64,000 nucleotides of DNA, taken from Pomphorhynchus laevis. Its lineage: Eukaryota > Acanthocephala > Palaeacanthocephala > Echinorhynchida > Pomphorhynchidae. Location of the stretch: contig WNNJ02003588.1 in the NCBI GenBank assembly GCA_012934845.2, positions 60,119 to 124,118 on the forward strand. The letters are read 5' to 3'. Position numbers and translations under genes: made by a program. Shown piece after piece: positions 9,541 through 20,948 of this stretch (position 1 is the first letter of the stretch; the number at the start of each line of letters is the position of its first letter). The notes below the pieces were generated by a model. It had not been told where the DNA came from. It saw nothing but the letters and a program-made list of their open reading frames with translations, and ran no database searches.

Positions 9541-11230
9541 CATATAATAATGTAATAATTTATTTAACGTGGCAAATGCGTGCAAAATGCACGCTTACAT
9601 GACCAGTAACAAACAAAAAAAGAACATCAAAAGTCACAGATAATTAGTTAATTGTTGAAATGGAATTGGATTTGGCGTTTGAAGCACGGCATAGATGTTG
9701 ATTGGCGGATATGAATAGGCAGTTGATTCCACAAGAGAGGAGCAGCCACAACGAAGGAGCGGAAGCCAAAATAAGTAAAGTAGTTTGGGACATGTAAAAG
9801 AAGGGAATTACGGGAACGTAGAGCACAATACACAGTACGAGGTATAACCTGAGGGGGCGGGCATATTCGACTAGGTAGCAACCGGCAGAGAGCAGACGGC
9901 GAATGGAAAGGTCGTTGGAATATGAGTGCCAGGATTCGGTGAGACAGAAGAGATCGATGGATTGCTGTGTGAATATGTTGAGGATAAGATCGGATTTATC
10001 GAGAATAGATATAGAGTTGAGGAGGCCGAGGCGGAAACCGTGTGTGGTTGCGAAAGAGTCTAGTGGAGAAGACACAGAGGGGAGATGGAGTGCCATCGAA
10101 TTTTGGGACGGGTGTGGACAACTTGAAAGTTTCCGTCTATGTTTCGGATGGAGAGTGATGTTTCGCCATTTTCCTCGCGACGGCGTTTTTCCATGCGGAC
10201 AGAAGAGGGTTGTGCGATTTCAGAAGTGGAGCGATCGGGGAAATTCGAGTGTTTTTGAAGATGACATGAGTTTAAATCGTTGAGAGAGGACAGAAGACGC
10301 GTGAGAGATGCTTGAAAACAATTTTTAGGAGAGGAGGCTGGGAAGGATTAGAATGAGAATATTTGTTAAGACGGATAAATGCTACAGGAGAAATGTCCTT
10401 GAAAAAGGATGGTTTATCCGCAGGAACAATAGACGAGAGGATGGATCTGAAGGCGGAAACATCGTGGTCGAGACGTGCTTGTGGAGATAAGGAGTTTGAA
10501 GGAGTAATATTAGTGACGATGACGCAACGATCACGAGAAGGACAGCGCTTCCGTAAAGGAGGACGTTGACGTGAGTGGGTGAGATCACGATAGAAGAGCT
10601 GGCAGTTAATGATTTGGAGGGATTTGGTTTGACGACGGAAGTCAAAGAGTATAATGATAATAAAGAGGGTGGTAAGCGATGTGAGGAAAGGTTAGGAGTG
10701 GAAGGATCATAGAGGTTGGTGGAGGTGATTTTTATTGATGGATGCAAGTTATCGAGAAACGAGACGGGAAGGACGGGACGGGGGTGTCGGGGAGTGACGA
10801 TGACATGGAATGGGAAGTGTATAATGCGGCAGGGTCTGTGGGTGGAGAAAGGACATTAGAAACGACGGGGGCTGTTTGAGTTGACGTGTTGGATGTTGAT
10901 ATGTGCTTATTGGAAAGTTTGCGGATTAGTTTGTTGGAGACTATATTTGTCTTGAGACTCTCTATTTCACTCTTCATCGTATTTATCATCTTAGCAGAAC
11001 AGTAGCCACAGTAGAATTCGTTGTCTGCAAGGCAAGATGCCTGGGATTCTGAAGTCCAAATACTTACCCACGTGTGACAATTATTGTTTGAGCAAAGGAC
11101 TTGTTGTTCAGATCCATTGGAAACATCTCTAACATAAGTGTTGGACACGACATTGTTGTAAACTTGAGACTTTTGTCTTTTTTCTGACCCATTTGTATAT
11201 AGTCGTTTGATTCGTCAACGTCAGTCGTAA
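9541..11230 (-). mobile_element. LINE-B1 with both ends but a large internal deletion
   Basis: On the minus strand the copy begins near 11230, carries ORF1 (10382-11148), the start of ORF2 (10096 down to about 9860: RLGLLNSISILDKSDLI, CLTESWHS), then jumps to the last 70 residues of ORF2 (about 9850-9648: LLHVPNYFTYFGFRSF, WNQLPIHIRQST). The remaining APE and the whole RT are missing. The 3' end has the family hairpin at 9578-9594 and a TAA-type tail. Having both ends without a polymerase makes it a possible non-autonomous derivative, or simply a rearranged copy. Confidence 0.85.
10382..11148 (-). pseudogene. LINE-B1 ORF1
   Basis: The N-terminal part (11148-10732) carries the Cys cluster CSNNNCHTW, then FYCGYCSAKMIN, like that of LINE-A ORF1, followed by a short Lys/Glu-rich helix and a Ser/Thr/Pro-rich linker. 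The C-terminal part (10747-10382) is in another frame, so at least one frameshift separates them. It is predicted to bind LINE RNA. The start is not certain: the frame seems to open without an ATG and a short A-run just upstream may have slipped. Confidence 0.7.
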
Positions 11231-11406
11231 ACCGGTCCGTCCCGTATAGGTTTCTTGTTGCTCAGTGCTTTGATTGCATGTAGTTAATTATCAAGATAGT
11301 TTGAACCAGTTGTGTTTTTAAACTTTAAAAATTTTTTGTTAAAATTTTTTATTCTTCACTTGTTCACTCGTTGCCGAGACGAATGTGTGAGCACTTAGAA
11401 ATGTTT

Positions 11407-11530
11407 AACAATACAATGTATTGTTATATATTCTTCACTTGTTCAATATATTCTTCACTTGTTCAATATATTCTTTATTTGTTCAATATATTCTTCAATT
11501 GTTCAATATATTCATCACTTGTTCACAGTT
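11407..11530. repeat. Palindrome plus 20-bp minisatellite upstream of a LINE-B1 5' end
   Basis: A 9-bp-arm palindrome (AACAATACA/TGTATTGTT) lies at 11407-11425. It is followed by about five copies of a 20-bp unit, TTCTTCACTTGTTCAATATA, to 11526. The array lies just outside the 5' end of the minus-strand LINE-B1. Confidence 0.85.
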
Positions 11531-11540
11531 CAAGATGTCA

Positions 11541-12440
11541 TGAAAGAGTTTAGACGACTAAAACCGTCGGGCTCGATTTGTTGAGATTTACTTCCCTCAA
11601 TATATCTGAAGAATCTTCATGATGTCATTGCAGCGCCTTTATATAGGATATTTATAGCATCATTATATTACGGTATAGTACAGAATGCATGGAAACGCTC
11701 TATCATAGGGCCGCTTCATAAGAAAGGTGATCGATCATGTGTAGATAACTACCGACCGGCTAGTTTAACCTCTGTATCGTGTCGTGTATTAGAGAGATTA
11801 CTTTATCGAATAATCAGTAACTACCTTGAATCATACAGGTCACTTTCTACTAATCAGCACGGATTCCGTAAAAACTGTTTCACAGTAACCAACCTTTTAT
11901 TGGCACAGAAAAGTTGGGGTTCCATAGTGGATGAGGGGTATGCTGTAGATGTCATATTTTTTGACTTCATCAATGCATTTGATCATGTACCCATGATAAG
12001 TTGATTATGAAGATGAGTGCATTAAAAATCAATCCAATTATCATTCGTTGGATATGCAACTTTCTTTCTGGTCGCACATACCAGGTCGCCATTCACAGTA
12101 CCCTTTCCGAGCATTATCCAGTTTATGCCAATGTCCCGCAAGGGCCTGTATTGGGTCCTCTGCTGTTTTGTATTTTCATCAATGATCTTCCCAGTGTAAT
12201 AAGTTCGCATTCATTATTATTTGCAAACGATTTAAAAATTTGGAGAGACATCAAGTCGGATTACGATCGTAACATTCTTCAATTAGATATTGATACGGTC
12301 CTTAAGCGGGCACGTTCTAATCGTCTGTCTGTTAATGCCTCGAAGTGCACTTGCATGTACGTTCGATCACATAATCTTGTTCCAGTGCCGATATATCATC
12401 TCGGGGATCGAGTGATTAAATTGGTTTCGAGCTACGATAA
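11541..12440 (+). pseudogene. LINE-A copy 2, RT piece
   Basis: Homology to copy 1 resumes with DVMKEFRRLKPSGS and runs through KKGDRSCVDNYRP, QHGFRKN, FFDFINAFDHVP and VPQGPVLGPLLF. Motif C reads FANDLKIW instead of YADDLKIW, so a catalytic Asp is lost; in-frame stops occur near 11572 and 12002. It ends abruptly near 12440 after VSSYDN. It may be the far side of the copy interrupted at 9540, but about 750 bp of APE/linker sequence would be missing. Confidence 0.75.
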
Positions 12441-13404
12441 CTTTATTTGTATTGCCATTCAAATTTTCTTGTCGTTCATCAGTAATACTTATTTTTAAGT
12501 TACTAGGCGTTAGCCAAATGTTGTTTAGCTTGTTCAATTTTAATAATCTTAATAATTCAAATGATAAAGATTTCGCTGTAATGATCGTAATTGAATGTTC
12601 CATTGAAAAAATACTATAATAAATGGTAAACTATTGCCTTATTAATGAAAGATGGGTGTTGTCTTTGTCTTCGGTTTTTTAAAGTCTAAAATCAATATCT
12701 AAAAATCAAACAATTATTGTATTATCTTAAAAATAAATTGACCTATTTTTAATCAAATGTTCTTAAAATGTCGTAATTGCAATGACCCATATATAATATA
12801 ATAACATGACCCATATACTTTTAAATATATACTGCAACCAATTGTAACATAAACACGATTTCTTGATTTAGAAATTAGCAATTGTATATAATCAATGGTA
12901 TTTTGAGCACTAACTTTTAAAAATATGCAATATTTCGCGAACTTTTGTTGTTTACTGTTTCCAACTGTGAACATACACAGATCTGTCATATTATAAATGG
13001 GCACAATACATAAACGATCACAGTATAATGCAATTTAGAACATTTAATTGTAAAAATAATCGTCATGCATATTCATTGGACTCGAAATAAAATTTTGTAA
13101 TTGTGAATGCTCTTGGGATTTTCGTGGATGCCGCGATTGTAAAATCCTTTGGTTTGCATTATTGTTTAATCAATTATAGAAATGGATGATTTTATTAACA
13201 ATACTGACTACGGTAACATCATAAATATAACTTATATTTATTTAGATAATCTTATTTTTCACATATTTTCCCTCAAATACATTCCAGAAAAATAATGTTC
13301 GTTAAAAGTTTTGTATTCAATTGCTAGCCATGTACCAATTATATGATTTGGCAAGTCGTATTTTATACATCTAATAATAAATGTAAACCTATACATTACT
13401 ATAT
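12441..13404. other. No gene recognised
   Basis: This is AT-rich DNA with only short ORFs that lack any recognisable motif. I see no repeat array and no splice-bounded exon I would defend. Confidence 0.6.
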
Positions 13405-15683
13405 ACATTACTTGTCAATTACTAATCCTGGTGTGTCCGATCATTTCCTTGTCACTCTTACTCGTCCGCATCCTCCTTCTCCGCCTCCACCATTATCCAC
13501 ACCAAGTCAACCCTGGAAACTTCTCGGTATCCCTATTCTCTGCACAGCCTTACTCAATTCTTCACTCTTTTCACCTCCTCTTAACTATCTCTCCCGATGA
13601 TCAATTCATTCTGTTTGACTCTGAACTTACTAACATCCATAATAACCTTCTGTCTATTCGACCACGACGTTTTCAGCGGTCGCGCCATGCTCCCTGATTC
13701 GATTCATACTGTAGTCTTTCGAAGCGTCTGCTCCGTCACTCTTTTCGTGTGTTTAATCACTTTCATACACGTTCTCCAACCTCACTCACTCCAAATTCTC
13801 TTGAATCATATCTTTCTCATCGTCGTTACCATATCATACTTATGCGAACTAAGCGTACTCTCTTTTGGCGAAATCAACTCGAGTCCTCTTCCAACTCTAA
13901 TCTCATTGGAAAATTTAAAATTCAATTCTTTCAAGATCATCTACCCCATGTAACATAAATCCTGATAAATTTTCTTCTTATCTACAATCTAAGCTATTTA
14001 ATTTACTTTCTCTTCTACCCATATGCCCCTTATATCCTCTCTTATTAAATACTTCCCTCCCAGAGCTATTACACCTTTCCTTTTCGTCTGATGAAGTTTC
14101 TTCAGTTCTTCTTTCATTACATAATAAAACCTGTCTTTCTAACCAAATTCTCACTCACTTGCTTAAAACTATCTGCTCATCTATCTCACCCTTCTTAACC
14201 ACATTGTTCAACTTGTCTATCCGCAGCCGCCCATCTGCTTCCAACTGTAAATGTGCCACTGTTCGCCCTATCCTCAAAAGAAAATCTCTCGGCCCCTCAC
14301 TGCCATCTTCGTACCGTCCTATTTCCCTTCTCACAAACCTCTAAATGAGCGTCTTGTTCGTAAGCAAGTTAACGCATATCTATTTTCCTCCAACTTGTTC
14401 TTTCCTTTCCAAGCTGCTTTTCGCTCTAATCACTCTACTGAGTTTGCATGTCTTAGAGTTTATAACGACTTACTCATCTCGCGCGATCAACAATTATGTA
14501 GTGTCATAGTTTCTTTTGATCTCTCATCTGCTTTCGACATCGTCGATTACTCGATTCTTCTCCATTGTCTTCGTCATGATTATGGCTTCTCTTTACGAAC
14601 TGTAGCTTGGTTTTCTTCACATCTATCAAACCGTACTTTTCGCGTTTGTTCTTACTCTTTTCTTTCCCATCCTTCTTCCATCCCGTCCGGTGTAGCACAA
14701 GGCTCCGTATTAGCACATTTGCTTTTATCTCTTCTTCTCGGTGATTTGTCTTCTGTTCCTTATATATTTTACTTCCATGTTATGCAATATGCTGATGACA
14801 TTCTCATCTATGCTCACGCACCTGCTTATCGTGTTCACGATCTTAGTGTTTCTGATTCCAACTGTCTTGCCTCAATTTCCAATCATCTTTCTTCCCTTCG
14901 CCTTTCTCTGAATCCTGATAAATCCAAAATTATGTGGATCCTACCTCGACGCCTCGGCTTAGAACCTCCTTCTGTATCATAAATTCTTCCTATCGTTGAT
15001 AATCTCGTTTTCCTAGGCTTCCATTTCGACAACCGACTTCCATTTAAACATGTCGTTAGAGATAAAGTACGCCCATCTACCTTGATTCTCCACAACCTCC
15101 GTCAAGTTCGTAGATTGATCGATTTCCCTTCTTGTATGACTCATATCTTCTCCCCTTTTTTCTAGACTCCATTATTGTCTTAGTCTATTTTCAAACTCAC
15201 CTAAATCCACTCTACTTCTCCTACAATGCATCGTCAACGCAGCCGTCCGAATTCTCCTCCGTCTTCGTTGCTTTAATCATACATCCTACCATCTTGCTTC
15301 TCTCGATTTCCCTGCAATTTACTGTCGTGTTCAAATTCGTCTTCTCGTTGCTTTCCGCCTTGTTACTTTTTATACCCCTTCATTTCTCAACCTTCCTTTT
15401 TCTGATAATTCTCGTCCTGTTCACTGTTCCTTGCGTTTCCGTAATTCCTTTCTTTTACATGTCTCAAACTACTCTACCTCCTTTAAATTCCGCACCTTCT
15501 TTGTGGCTGCTCCTCTCTCGTGTAATCATCTGCTCATTCATATCCGCCAATCAACATCAATGCCGTGGTTCAAACGACTAATTCGATGTCATTTATGCAA
15601 TTAATTAATAAATCTGCATGACTTCTGCTGTTGTTTTGTTGTTAGTGGATTTGTAAGCGTGCATCTGTCACGCATTTGCCACA
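13405..15683 (+). mobile_element. LINE-B2, 5'-truncated and decayed
   Basis: The copy starts inside the APE domain (SITNPGVSDHFLV near 13418) and runs through the RT to the 3' hairpin at 15657-15673 and TTTGCCAC. RT motifs lie in 14251-14982: SFDLSSAFDIVD, GVAQGSVLAH (motif B altered), MQYADDILIYAH. The frame changes several times and a stop ends the RT early. LINE-C begins directly where the LINE-B2 tail should be. Confidence 0.85.
14251..14982 (+). pseudogene. LINE-B2 reverse transcriptase remnant
   Basis: The YADD catalytic motif is intact and motif A is recognisable, but motif B reads VAQGSVLAH instead of VPQGSVLGP. The frame stops after EPPSVS, where other copies continue LNSTILPIVDNLVFLG; that sequence follows in another frame. 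The frame is also disrupted upstream. Confidence 0.8.
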
Positions 15684-15989
15684 AAATGAGTAAATTTAGC
15701 ATGTCGGAGCGTTCAAAGAACTCAATGAAAACTAATTTTCCTGTCAATGCAATAAACGAGGTAAGTGGAGATTTAGCTTCTCTTTAATATATACCGGAGG
15801 GTGAACCCCCCCGGTGCCAAAATTATCCAAACTCGTGATTATCAGACTTTTGGTGCCTCTGTAAAGGCAGAACATGTTAAATGTTTTTATAAGAGGCTTC
15901 GCCGATCGATTTAAAAAAAGATACTGTTCAATGCGATTAAATATTATGAATATGAGATTAAAATCTCATTCTGCACTTCTGATCTGGCA

Positions 15990-16889
15990 ATGTCGTACGT
16001 CGACTACTTTAAAAAAGAGCATTCGGAACAAGGTATAATTGCTTCTAAACCAATCATGGCAACGATAAGGATAAATAATATGCCCACATACATTTTAGAA
16101 GAAGATATATCAGCCCTAGAAACTAATTACAAAATCTCTAACGTGCGCTTTATAAAAGGGATTAAAGGCTTCCCCATTCCCGTGGCGTTCTGCAATGCCC
16201 CGGTTGATGAAGCTCTAAAACTATCGATTTCGACATGCAATCCTTTTATGGGGTATAATTTGAGATTTTCAATAATCGAAACCGACTCACTAACGTACCC
16301 TCACTGCAACAATTGTCATCAGTGGGGACATTGGTCCACTGGATGTTCTTTACCACATAAGTGCGGCGTGTGTGGTACAACTGCTATACATCCTGAGAAG
16401 TGCGAAAGTAAGCCATTTTGCGCAAACTGCGGTGGTGAGCACCCCGCATGGTCAAAAAAGTGTAAAATCTTTAAGGCGTACCAAAAGAGACACAGGGGTG
16501 TGACAGCAAAACCGACCAGCTTAGTGGAAACTGTCTCGTCTAACAAGAAAGACGACAAGATGCTCGATACGGAAATTCTTAAACTTATTGAAATGCAGCA
16601 TCAGGCATCAATGATTCAACTTGAAAAATTGGTCCAAAAATTGGTGGGTCAATTAGCGGAATCCTTCCGGTTCTCCTCCTTCTGGAAGACCAACAATATT
16701 AAGAAGACACCAAAATCTAAGAAACGAAACGGGTCAGCGCTGGGCATAGCCGCTCTGAAGCTTGCTCGGAAGGATTCGATCTGGACTATGGCTAACGAGG
16801 GAAATGAAGATATCGCCCGTGGGCAAGCGACTTCATTTGTCGTGACTGGAAGCGGTAAAGGCTACCTTTCCGCCTCTAGTTGCGACTAG
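15990..16889 (+). CDS. LINE-C ORF1, gag-like zinc-knuckle protein
   Basis: This 299-residue frame has three CCHC knuckles in a row near residues 105-155: CNNCHQWGHWSTGC, CGVCGTTAIHPEKC and CANCGGEHPAWSKKC. The upstream part (IRINNMPTYILEEDISALE) resembles the RRM-like region before the knuckles in R1/Jockey ORF1. A basic, Lys-rich tail follows. The same frame is open upstream of the ATG except for a TAA at 15912-15914, so the true N-terminus may lie further 5' and be cut by that stop. Predicted role: binding LINE RNA. Confidence 0.8.
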   Translation: MSYVDYFKKEHSEQGIIASKPIMATIRINNMPTYILEEDISALETNYKISNVRFIKGIKGFPIPVAFCNAPVDEALKLSISTCNPFMGYNLRFSIIETDSLTYPHCNNCHQWGHWSTGCSLPHKCGVCGTTAIHPEKCESKPFCANCGGEHPAWSKKCKIFKAYQKRHRGVTAKPTSLVETVSSNKKDDKMLDTEILKLIEMQHQASMIQLEKLVQKLVGQLAESFRFSSFWKTNNIKKTPKSKKRNGSALGIAALKLARKDSIWTMANEGNEDIARGQATSFVVTGSGKGYLSASSCD

Positions 16890-16923
16890 GTGGAGGGCGT
16901 CCCACTTCGGTAACACTTACGCA

Positions 16924-19383
16924 ATGGGAAGTAATCAAGGGCCTTTTTCACTGAATATCCTTCAGTGGAATTCGGGAGGTGCTTCTGCCCTTAGTCTTTT
17001 ATCTGGTAGATATGCAGATGTTATAGTCCTTCAGGAGACGCAGTCTATCCGTATTCCTCAGGACATTACTCGATTTATCCCTCAGCATATATACACCCAC
17101 TTCACTCCGTATATAACCCCTCCTCACTCCTCTTCATCTCAAGGTCTTTTAACCTCAGTAAAAAGCTCATTAAGATCATCCCTCCTATTAAATTACTCTT
17201 GTCCAACCCTATCTTGTTTAGCTATATCACTTTGTAAGAACGGTAAGCGTATAAGCATAGCCAATGTCTATATTCGGCCAGGAGAAATTCACAAGAACCG
17301 TGACCTCCTGGATCAAATATTAGGGAGCGGTTATGACATGTTACTTGGTGACTTCAACGACAGAACTGGTCGTTGGATTAATGCAGCACTCCGCAGAGCA
17401 AGGATCGACTATCTTATTCATAAGCCACCTTCCCAAACCTTTCATTGCTCTACAACAAATTCTCTCCTCGACATATTACTGCTACATAAGATGTGGTTGT
17501 TGAAACCCATTTGCACCGAGCAGTCGCGTCAACAACAGACCACCTCTCATGACCTAATTCGCTGGCGGCTAGAGGACGATACGTTGCTTAGAAGAAGGTT
17601 TCACTTTGACCCTATTAGAGTGGCCTTCTTTCAGGCAGCTATCCAACTCTTCCCCAGAATTGGAATTGAGAGTTTGACCGAATTTAATTCCTACCTCTCA
17701 TCGCAAGCTACCGCGATCCTTTCGACTACCTATAAAGGTCGAATATACAATCCTACTCCAACAAAGCTCAAGGTCCTAGCTAAAATGTTACACCTTCCCA
17801 ATCTCTCTGTTTCCGCCAGACATATCCTCTCGAACGAATATTGGAGCTCTAGATATAGGGTCCAGCTGAGCAAGTATAGGGCAAGCATTGCTCACCTAAA
17901 CCCTTCTCAGGCTTCCTTCTGGAAGATATTCAAGAAGGATAAGTTTGTTTGCTGGAAGGATAGAGCCTTGGTTTGGATTGGTAGCATAGGCCTTGACAAA
18001 GTTTTAGAGGAGTCACTTTCCTTACATAATTATGGAGCCACTCAATCTCCCCAACCAATCCCGCCTTGGTGTGACTTCAGGAGTAGGGACTTATCTGTTA
18101 CAGATATCCTTAACTCCTGGGGACCACTCCCGGGCACCTCCAAATCCCACGCGCCACTCACCACTCGTGTCTGTCAGCTTTTGACATACAGTCAGAGAAA
18201 GAATGTCGCCATCACAATGCTATTAGCCTCCCCGTCTGATAAAGCGGACATCAACATCAGCCGTCGAGTTTTTTTACCTAAAAAGAGATTAATCACTTGT
18301 CCTAAAGATCTGCGGCCCATCTCGATTCAAAACGCCCTCATATCCATCTACGAGAAAGCGCTTGCGCGTAGAATCCGCGTTCATTTATGTAGGCGTAATT
18401 TGATCCCACCGAGTTTTCATGGGTTTGTCAAAGGGCGCTCGGTCCATTTAGCAATTGGTGAAGTGCATCAGTTTTGTCAGGATAATAGTCATCAGCTTAC
18501 TGTGGCTGTTTTTCTTGATTTTTCAGCTGCATTTGACCGGATCTTTATTCCCTTCGTTATCTCCTCTCTCAGGTCCCTCGGGTTGCCTGCGAGAATTGTT
18601 AACAGGGTGGAGATATTGTTGTACACCAAGCGGTTCTACTATGAAGACGACCCTGATGCGCGTCAGTTCTACCCTATTACGGGTGTACCTTAAGGATCCC
18701 CACTTTCTCCTATCTTATATCTTGCTGCATCCATTGTATTATTCAAGAATTTTAAACGTGATCAACATCTAGTGGTATATGCTGATGATACCACAGCCTT
18801 GTTCTCTGGACGCAGGTGCAAAGATGTCGCTTCGGACATCAGCCGTTTCTTTTTAAGATTAAAAGATCAGTTGCCCCCATCCAATCTTTTTTTAAACTCC
18901 TCTAAATCACAGGTGGTTGTCTTTCAGTGCACCCCTGCCACCAAAAAGAAACTTAAGAGACTAGCACTCTCTGCACTCTCCTCCATTTTGCAGCATCAAC
19001 CACTCCCCATCTTCACGAGTCGAGTAAAATATCTGGGGTTTACCGTTACGGTGAATTGGTCTGCGAAAGCTGACCTGGATAGACTTAAACGTATCCTGAA
19101 GAAAGCTAGGTGGGCTCTGAAACGGGCCCAGCATCTGTCATTGAATGGGATAACCCAAGTGCGCCTCTGGGGTACTTGGGCTATCTCGGGATTAGTCTTC
19201 TTCTCACGAGGACGTCCCCCAGAACAAATACTAAGGTTTCTCAAGCTCCTCATCTCGAGATTACCAACCATAGTTCGCCTTGACTGGACTCTTAGGTGTG
19301 TGAGAGACCCCGAATGGTTCAGTCAGAGGGCGGCGCGCTGGTGCGACCGAGGGGCTCAGATCCCTCTGGACCTGAGGCCGTGA
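16924..19383 (+). pseudogene. LINE-C ORF2, APE and RT with a single nonsense codon
   Basis: The APE domain starts with LNILQWNSGG and includes VIVLQETQ and LLGDFNDRTG. RT motifs follow: CPKDLRPISIQN, HGFVKGRSVHLA, VFLDFSAAFDRI, then GVP-stop-GSPLSP and VVYADDTTALF. The stop TAA at 18691-18693 replaces the Gln of motif B (CAA to TAA); the frame is otherwise open for about 820 codons to 19383. One base substitution therefore separates it from a continuous frame. The stop falls between two catalytic motifs, so this copy should be inactive unless the stop is read through. Confidence 0.88.
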
Positions 19384-19727
19384 ATATAAGTTAAAGATTT
19401 CAAAATACACGTCGTGAACAGCTTCTATTTAAAGTTTTCTTTTGCATGTTTTTGTTTCTTAAGTTTTTATCAGTTATATAGTTATTAATAAAACCCTTAC
19501 TTACATTTGCCACATTAAAAAATAAATTATTAGACAAAAACGTTATAAATTGGATATGCAATAAATACTTCATAGATTGGTGATGCACATAATTCGATGC
19601 GTAACATGAAAAGGCCACACTTTATTTCATTATTCCATTAAGCATCAGGCACTACATAATTGTTGCTTGAAAAATAAGAATCCAGAATAATGGTGACTGC
19701 ACAGTTACAACACGTTACCTATCAACT

Positions 19728-19856
19728 GTAAGTTTTATGAACTTTATCAGTGCGGTATGATATATTTTATATATAATATGTAAAGTATATGTTTAAAGTA
19801 TATGTTATATGTAAGTATATGTTTTTTGAAATTGCCATGTCTTTGTAATCTTTTAG
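19728..19856 (+). other. Probable 5' UTR intron of the TOM20-like gene
   Basis: A donor-like GTAAGT at 19728 and an acceptor-like TTTTAG ending at 19856 bound a 129-bp AT-rich stretch that ends directly at the start codon. If spliced, a 13-codon upstream ORF starting at 19690 would end with a TGA that overlaps the main ATG (ATGA). The acceptor could alternatively be a trans-splice site if the host is a nematode. Confidence 0.45.
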
Positions 19857-20390
19857 ATGACGTCAATTATTAGTTCAAGAATATTTAAATCATTAGCTTT
19901 TGCTTGCGGAGTGAGTTTTCTTGGATATTGTGTTTATTTCGATCAAAAACGACGAAGTGCTCCCGATTTTAAAGAAAAGCTAATAATCAAAAGACTAGAG
20001 GCCGCTGAGCGGAAACAAAATAGCACTAAATTATCAATTGATTTTGAGTTGCCTGATATTACATGTACGGATTCAATGCATAACTTTTTGACAAGCAATA
20101 TAACACTAGCGGATACTGCTTATGCGTCCAGTGATTTTTCGTCTGCTGGTGAATATTACGCAATCGCATTGGCCTGCACACCAATGTCAACTAACCTATT
20201 CGAGATAATCAGCCAAGCAGTGAATCCTGAAACTGTAGAAATTATTCAGCAAAAACTGCCTTTAGTAAGAAAACGGTTCCGCGATATGCTAGAATCATCT
20301 AGTCGGTTTAAGTTAATTATGAATGGTGCGCAAGAAGGTATGCGTGAAGCAAGTATGAATGACATTGTTTTAACGGATGGTCCGGAATAA
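19857..20390 (+). CDS. TOMM20: TOM20-like mitochondrial import receptor subunit
   Basis: The 177-residue product matches the animal TOM20 plan. Residues about 10-28 are a single N-terminal membrane anchor (LAFACGVSFLGYCVYF), followed at once by the family signature FDQKRRSAPDFKEKL. A charged linker comes next, then a TPR-like receptor domain about residues 72-140 (ADTAYASSDFSSAGEYYAIA, QKLPLVRKRFRDML). TOM20 sits in the outer mitochondrial membrane and binds presequences of imported proteins as part of the TOM complex. The length suits invertebrate forms (human about 145). The coding part has one exon and no lesion. It is an island of host gene between LINE-C and LINE-A debris. A retrocopy is possible, but the likely 5' UTR intron and open frame favour the native gene. 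Confidence 0.87.
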   Translation: MTSIISSRIFKSLAFACGVSFLGYCVYFDQKRRSAPDFKEKLIIKRLEAAERKQNSTKLSIDFELPDITCTDSMHNFLTSNITLADTAYASSDFSSAGEYYAIALACTPMSTNLFEIISQAVNPETVEIIQQKLPLVRKRFRDMLESSSRFKLIMNGAQEGMREASMNDIVLTDGPE

Positions 20391-20545
20391 ACATTTTGAT
20401 ATGACATTTGCTTATCTAGTTACAATTTCTGACATGTAACACAATTCCAATTTGTTTTTGAATATTAATTTCATTTCTAAAACACGCAAAAGTAAATGAT
20501 AAAATATTATTATTTTGTAATATTACTATTTCTGAAGCCGTATAC

Positions 20546-20551
20546 AATAAA
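20546..20551 (+). promoter_or_regulatory. Polyadenylation signal AATAAA of the TOM20-like gene
   Basis: A canonical AATAAA lies about 155 bases after the stop codon in an AT-rich 3' UTR, and LINE debris starts about 40 bases further on. Confidence 0.6.
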
Positions 20552-20591
20552 TTAAATAGTGAAATTACGTCAAAGAATTAATATTCCGTTT

Positions 20592-20948
20592 ATATTAATC
20601 TATTGTTGCACTTAAAATCGATAAGTATGGAAGGATGTTCCACGACTTGATAACACGGTATCCTATAGTTGTCCATTTATTCTTTGGCATTCGGTGTCGT
20701 ATAATTGTAAGCTTATGCCATCGTAATGGGTAACTTGGTCGTAAGGGGAACAAGTGGCGGTACATGTTACTTTAATATGTTAAGGATCTCTACATTAACA
20801 GCCATATCAAGAGATCGTTTAATTGAAACAACGTTTTAGTAATCCTGCCTGCAAATGGAATGGATCGAAGTGAATGAACTAGATGTATGGCCTTACATAA
20901 AGTACCTTCTTTGTTCGAGTGTCCAATGTGTTCTTTTATGTTCGAGGC
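20592..20948 (-). repeat. Duplicated LINE-A C-terminal fragment, copy 1
   Basis: This stretch matches 23672-24029 with about eight differences by eye. On the minus strand it encodes a decayed LINE RT C-terminus whose in-frame stops are shared by both copies. It was therefore already dead when duplicated. Confidence 0.85.

Larger units (their letters stand above)
15684..19395 (+). mobile_element. LINE-C, I/R1/Jockey-like element with gag-like ORF1
   Basis: ORF1 (15990-16889) with three zinc knuckles is followed by ORF2 (16924-19383) with APE and RT. This layout is typical of the I/R1/Jockey group, unlike the CxxC-finger ORF1 of LINE-A and B. The only clear lesion in ORF2 is one in-frame stop, so it is young. 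No RNase H domain is seen and the 3' boundary near 19395 shows no obvious tail. Confidence 0.87.

Noticed and set aside
9850-9860. Internal LINE-B1 deletion read as a spliced-out intron
   Set aside because: The deleted segment, judged from the intact copy, begins CTCATG, not GT, so it does not look like splicing.
18691-18693. Stop codon reassignment or programmed read-through in LINE-C and LINE-E
   Set aside because: The two stops differ (TAA and TGA), each is at a codon one transition away from the expected residue, and the TOM20-like gene uses the standard code throughout.
19857-20390. TOM20-like ORF as a processed pseudogene
   Set aside because: The frame is intact, no A-tail or target duplication is visible, a plausible leader intron is present and a polyadenylation signal follows. 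A retrocopy is still not fully excluded.
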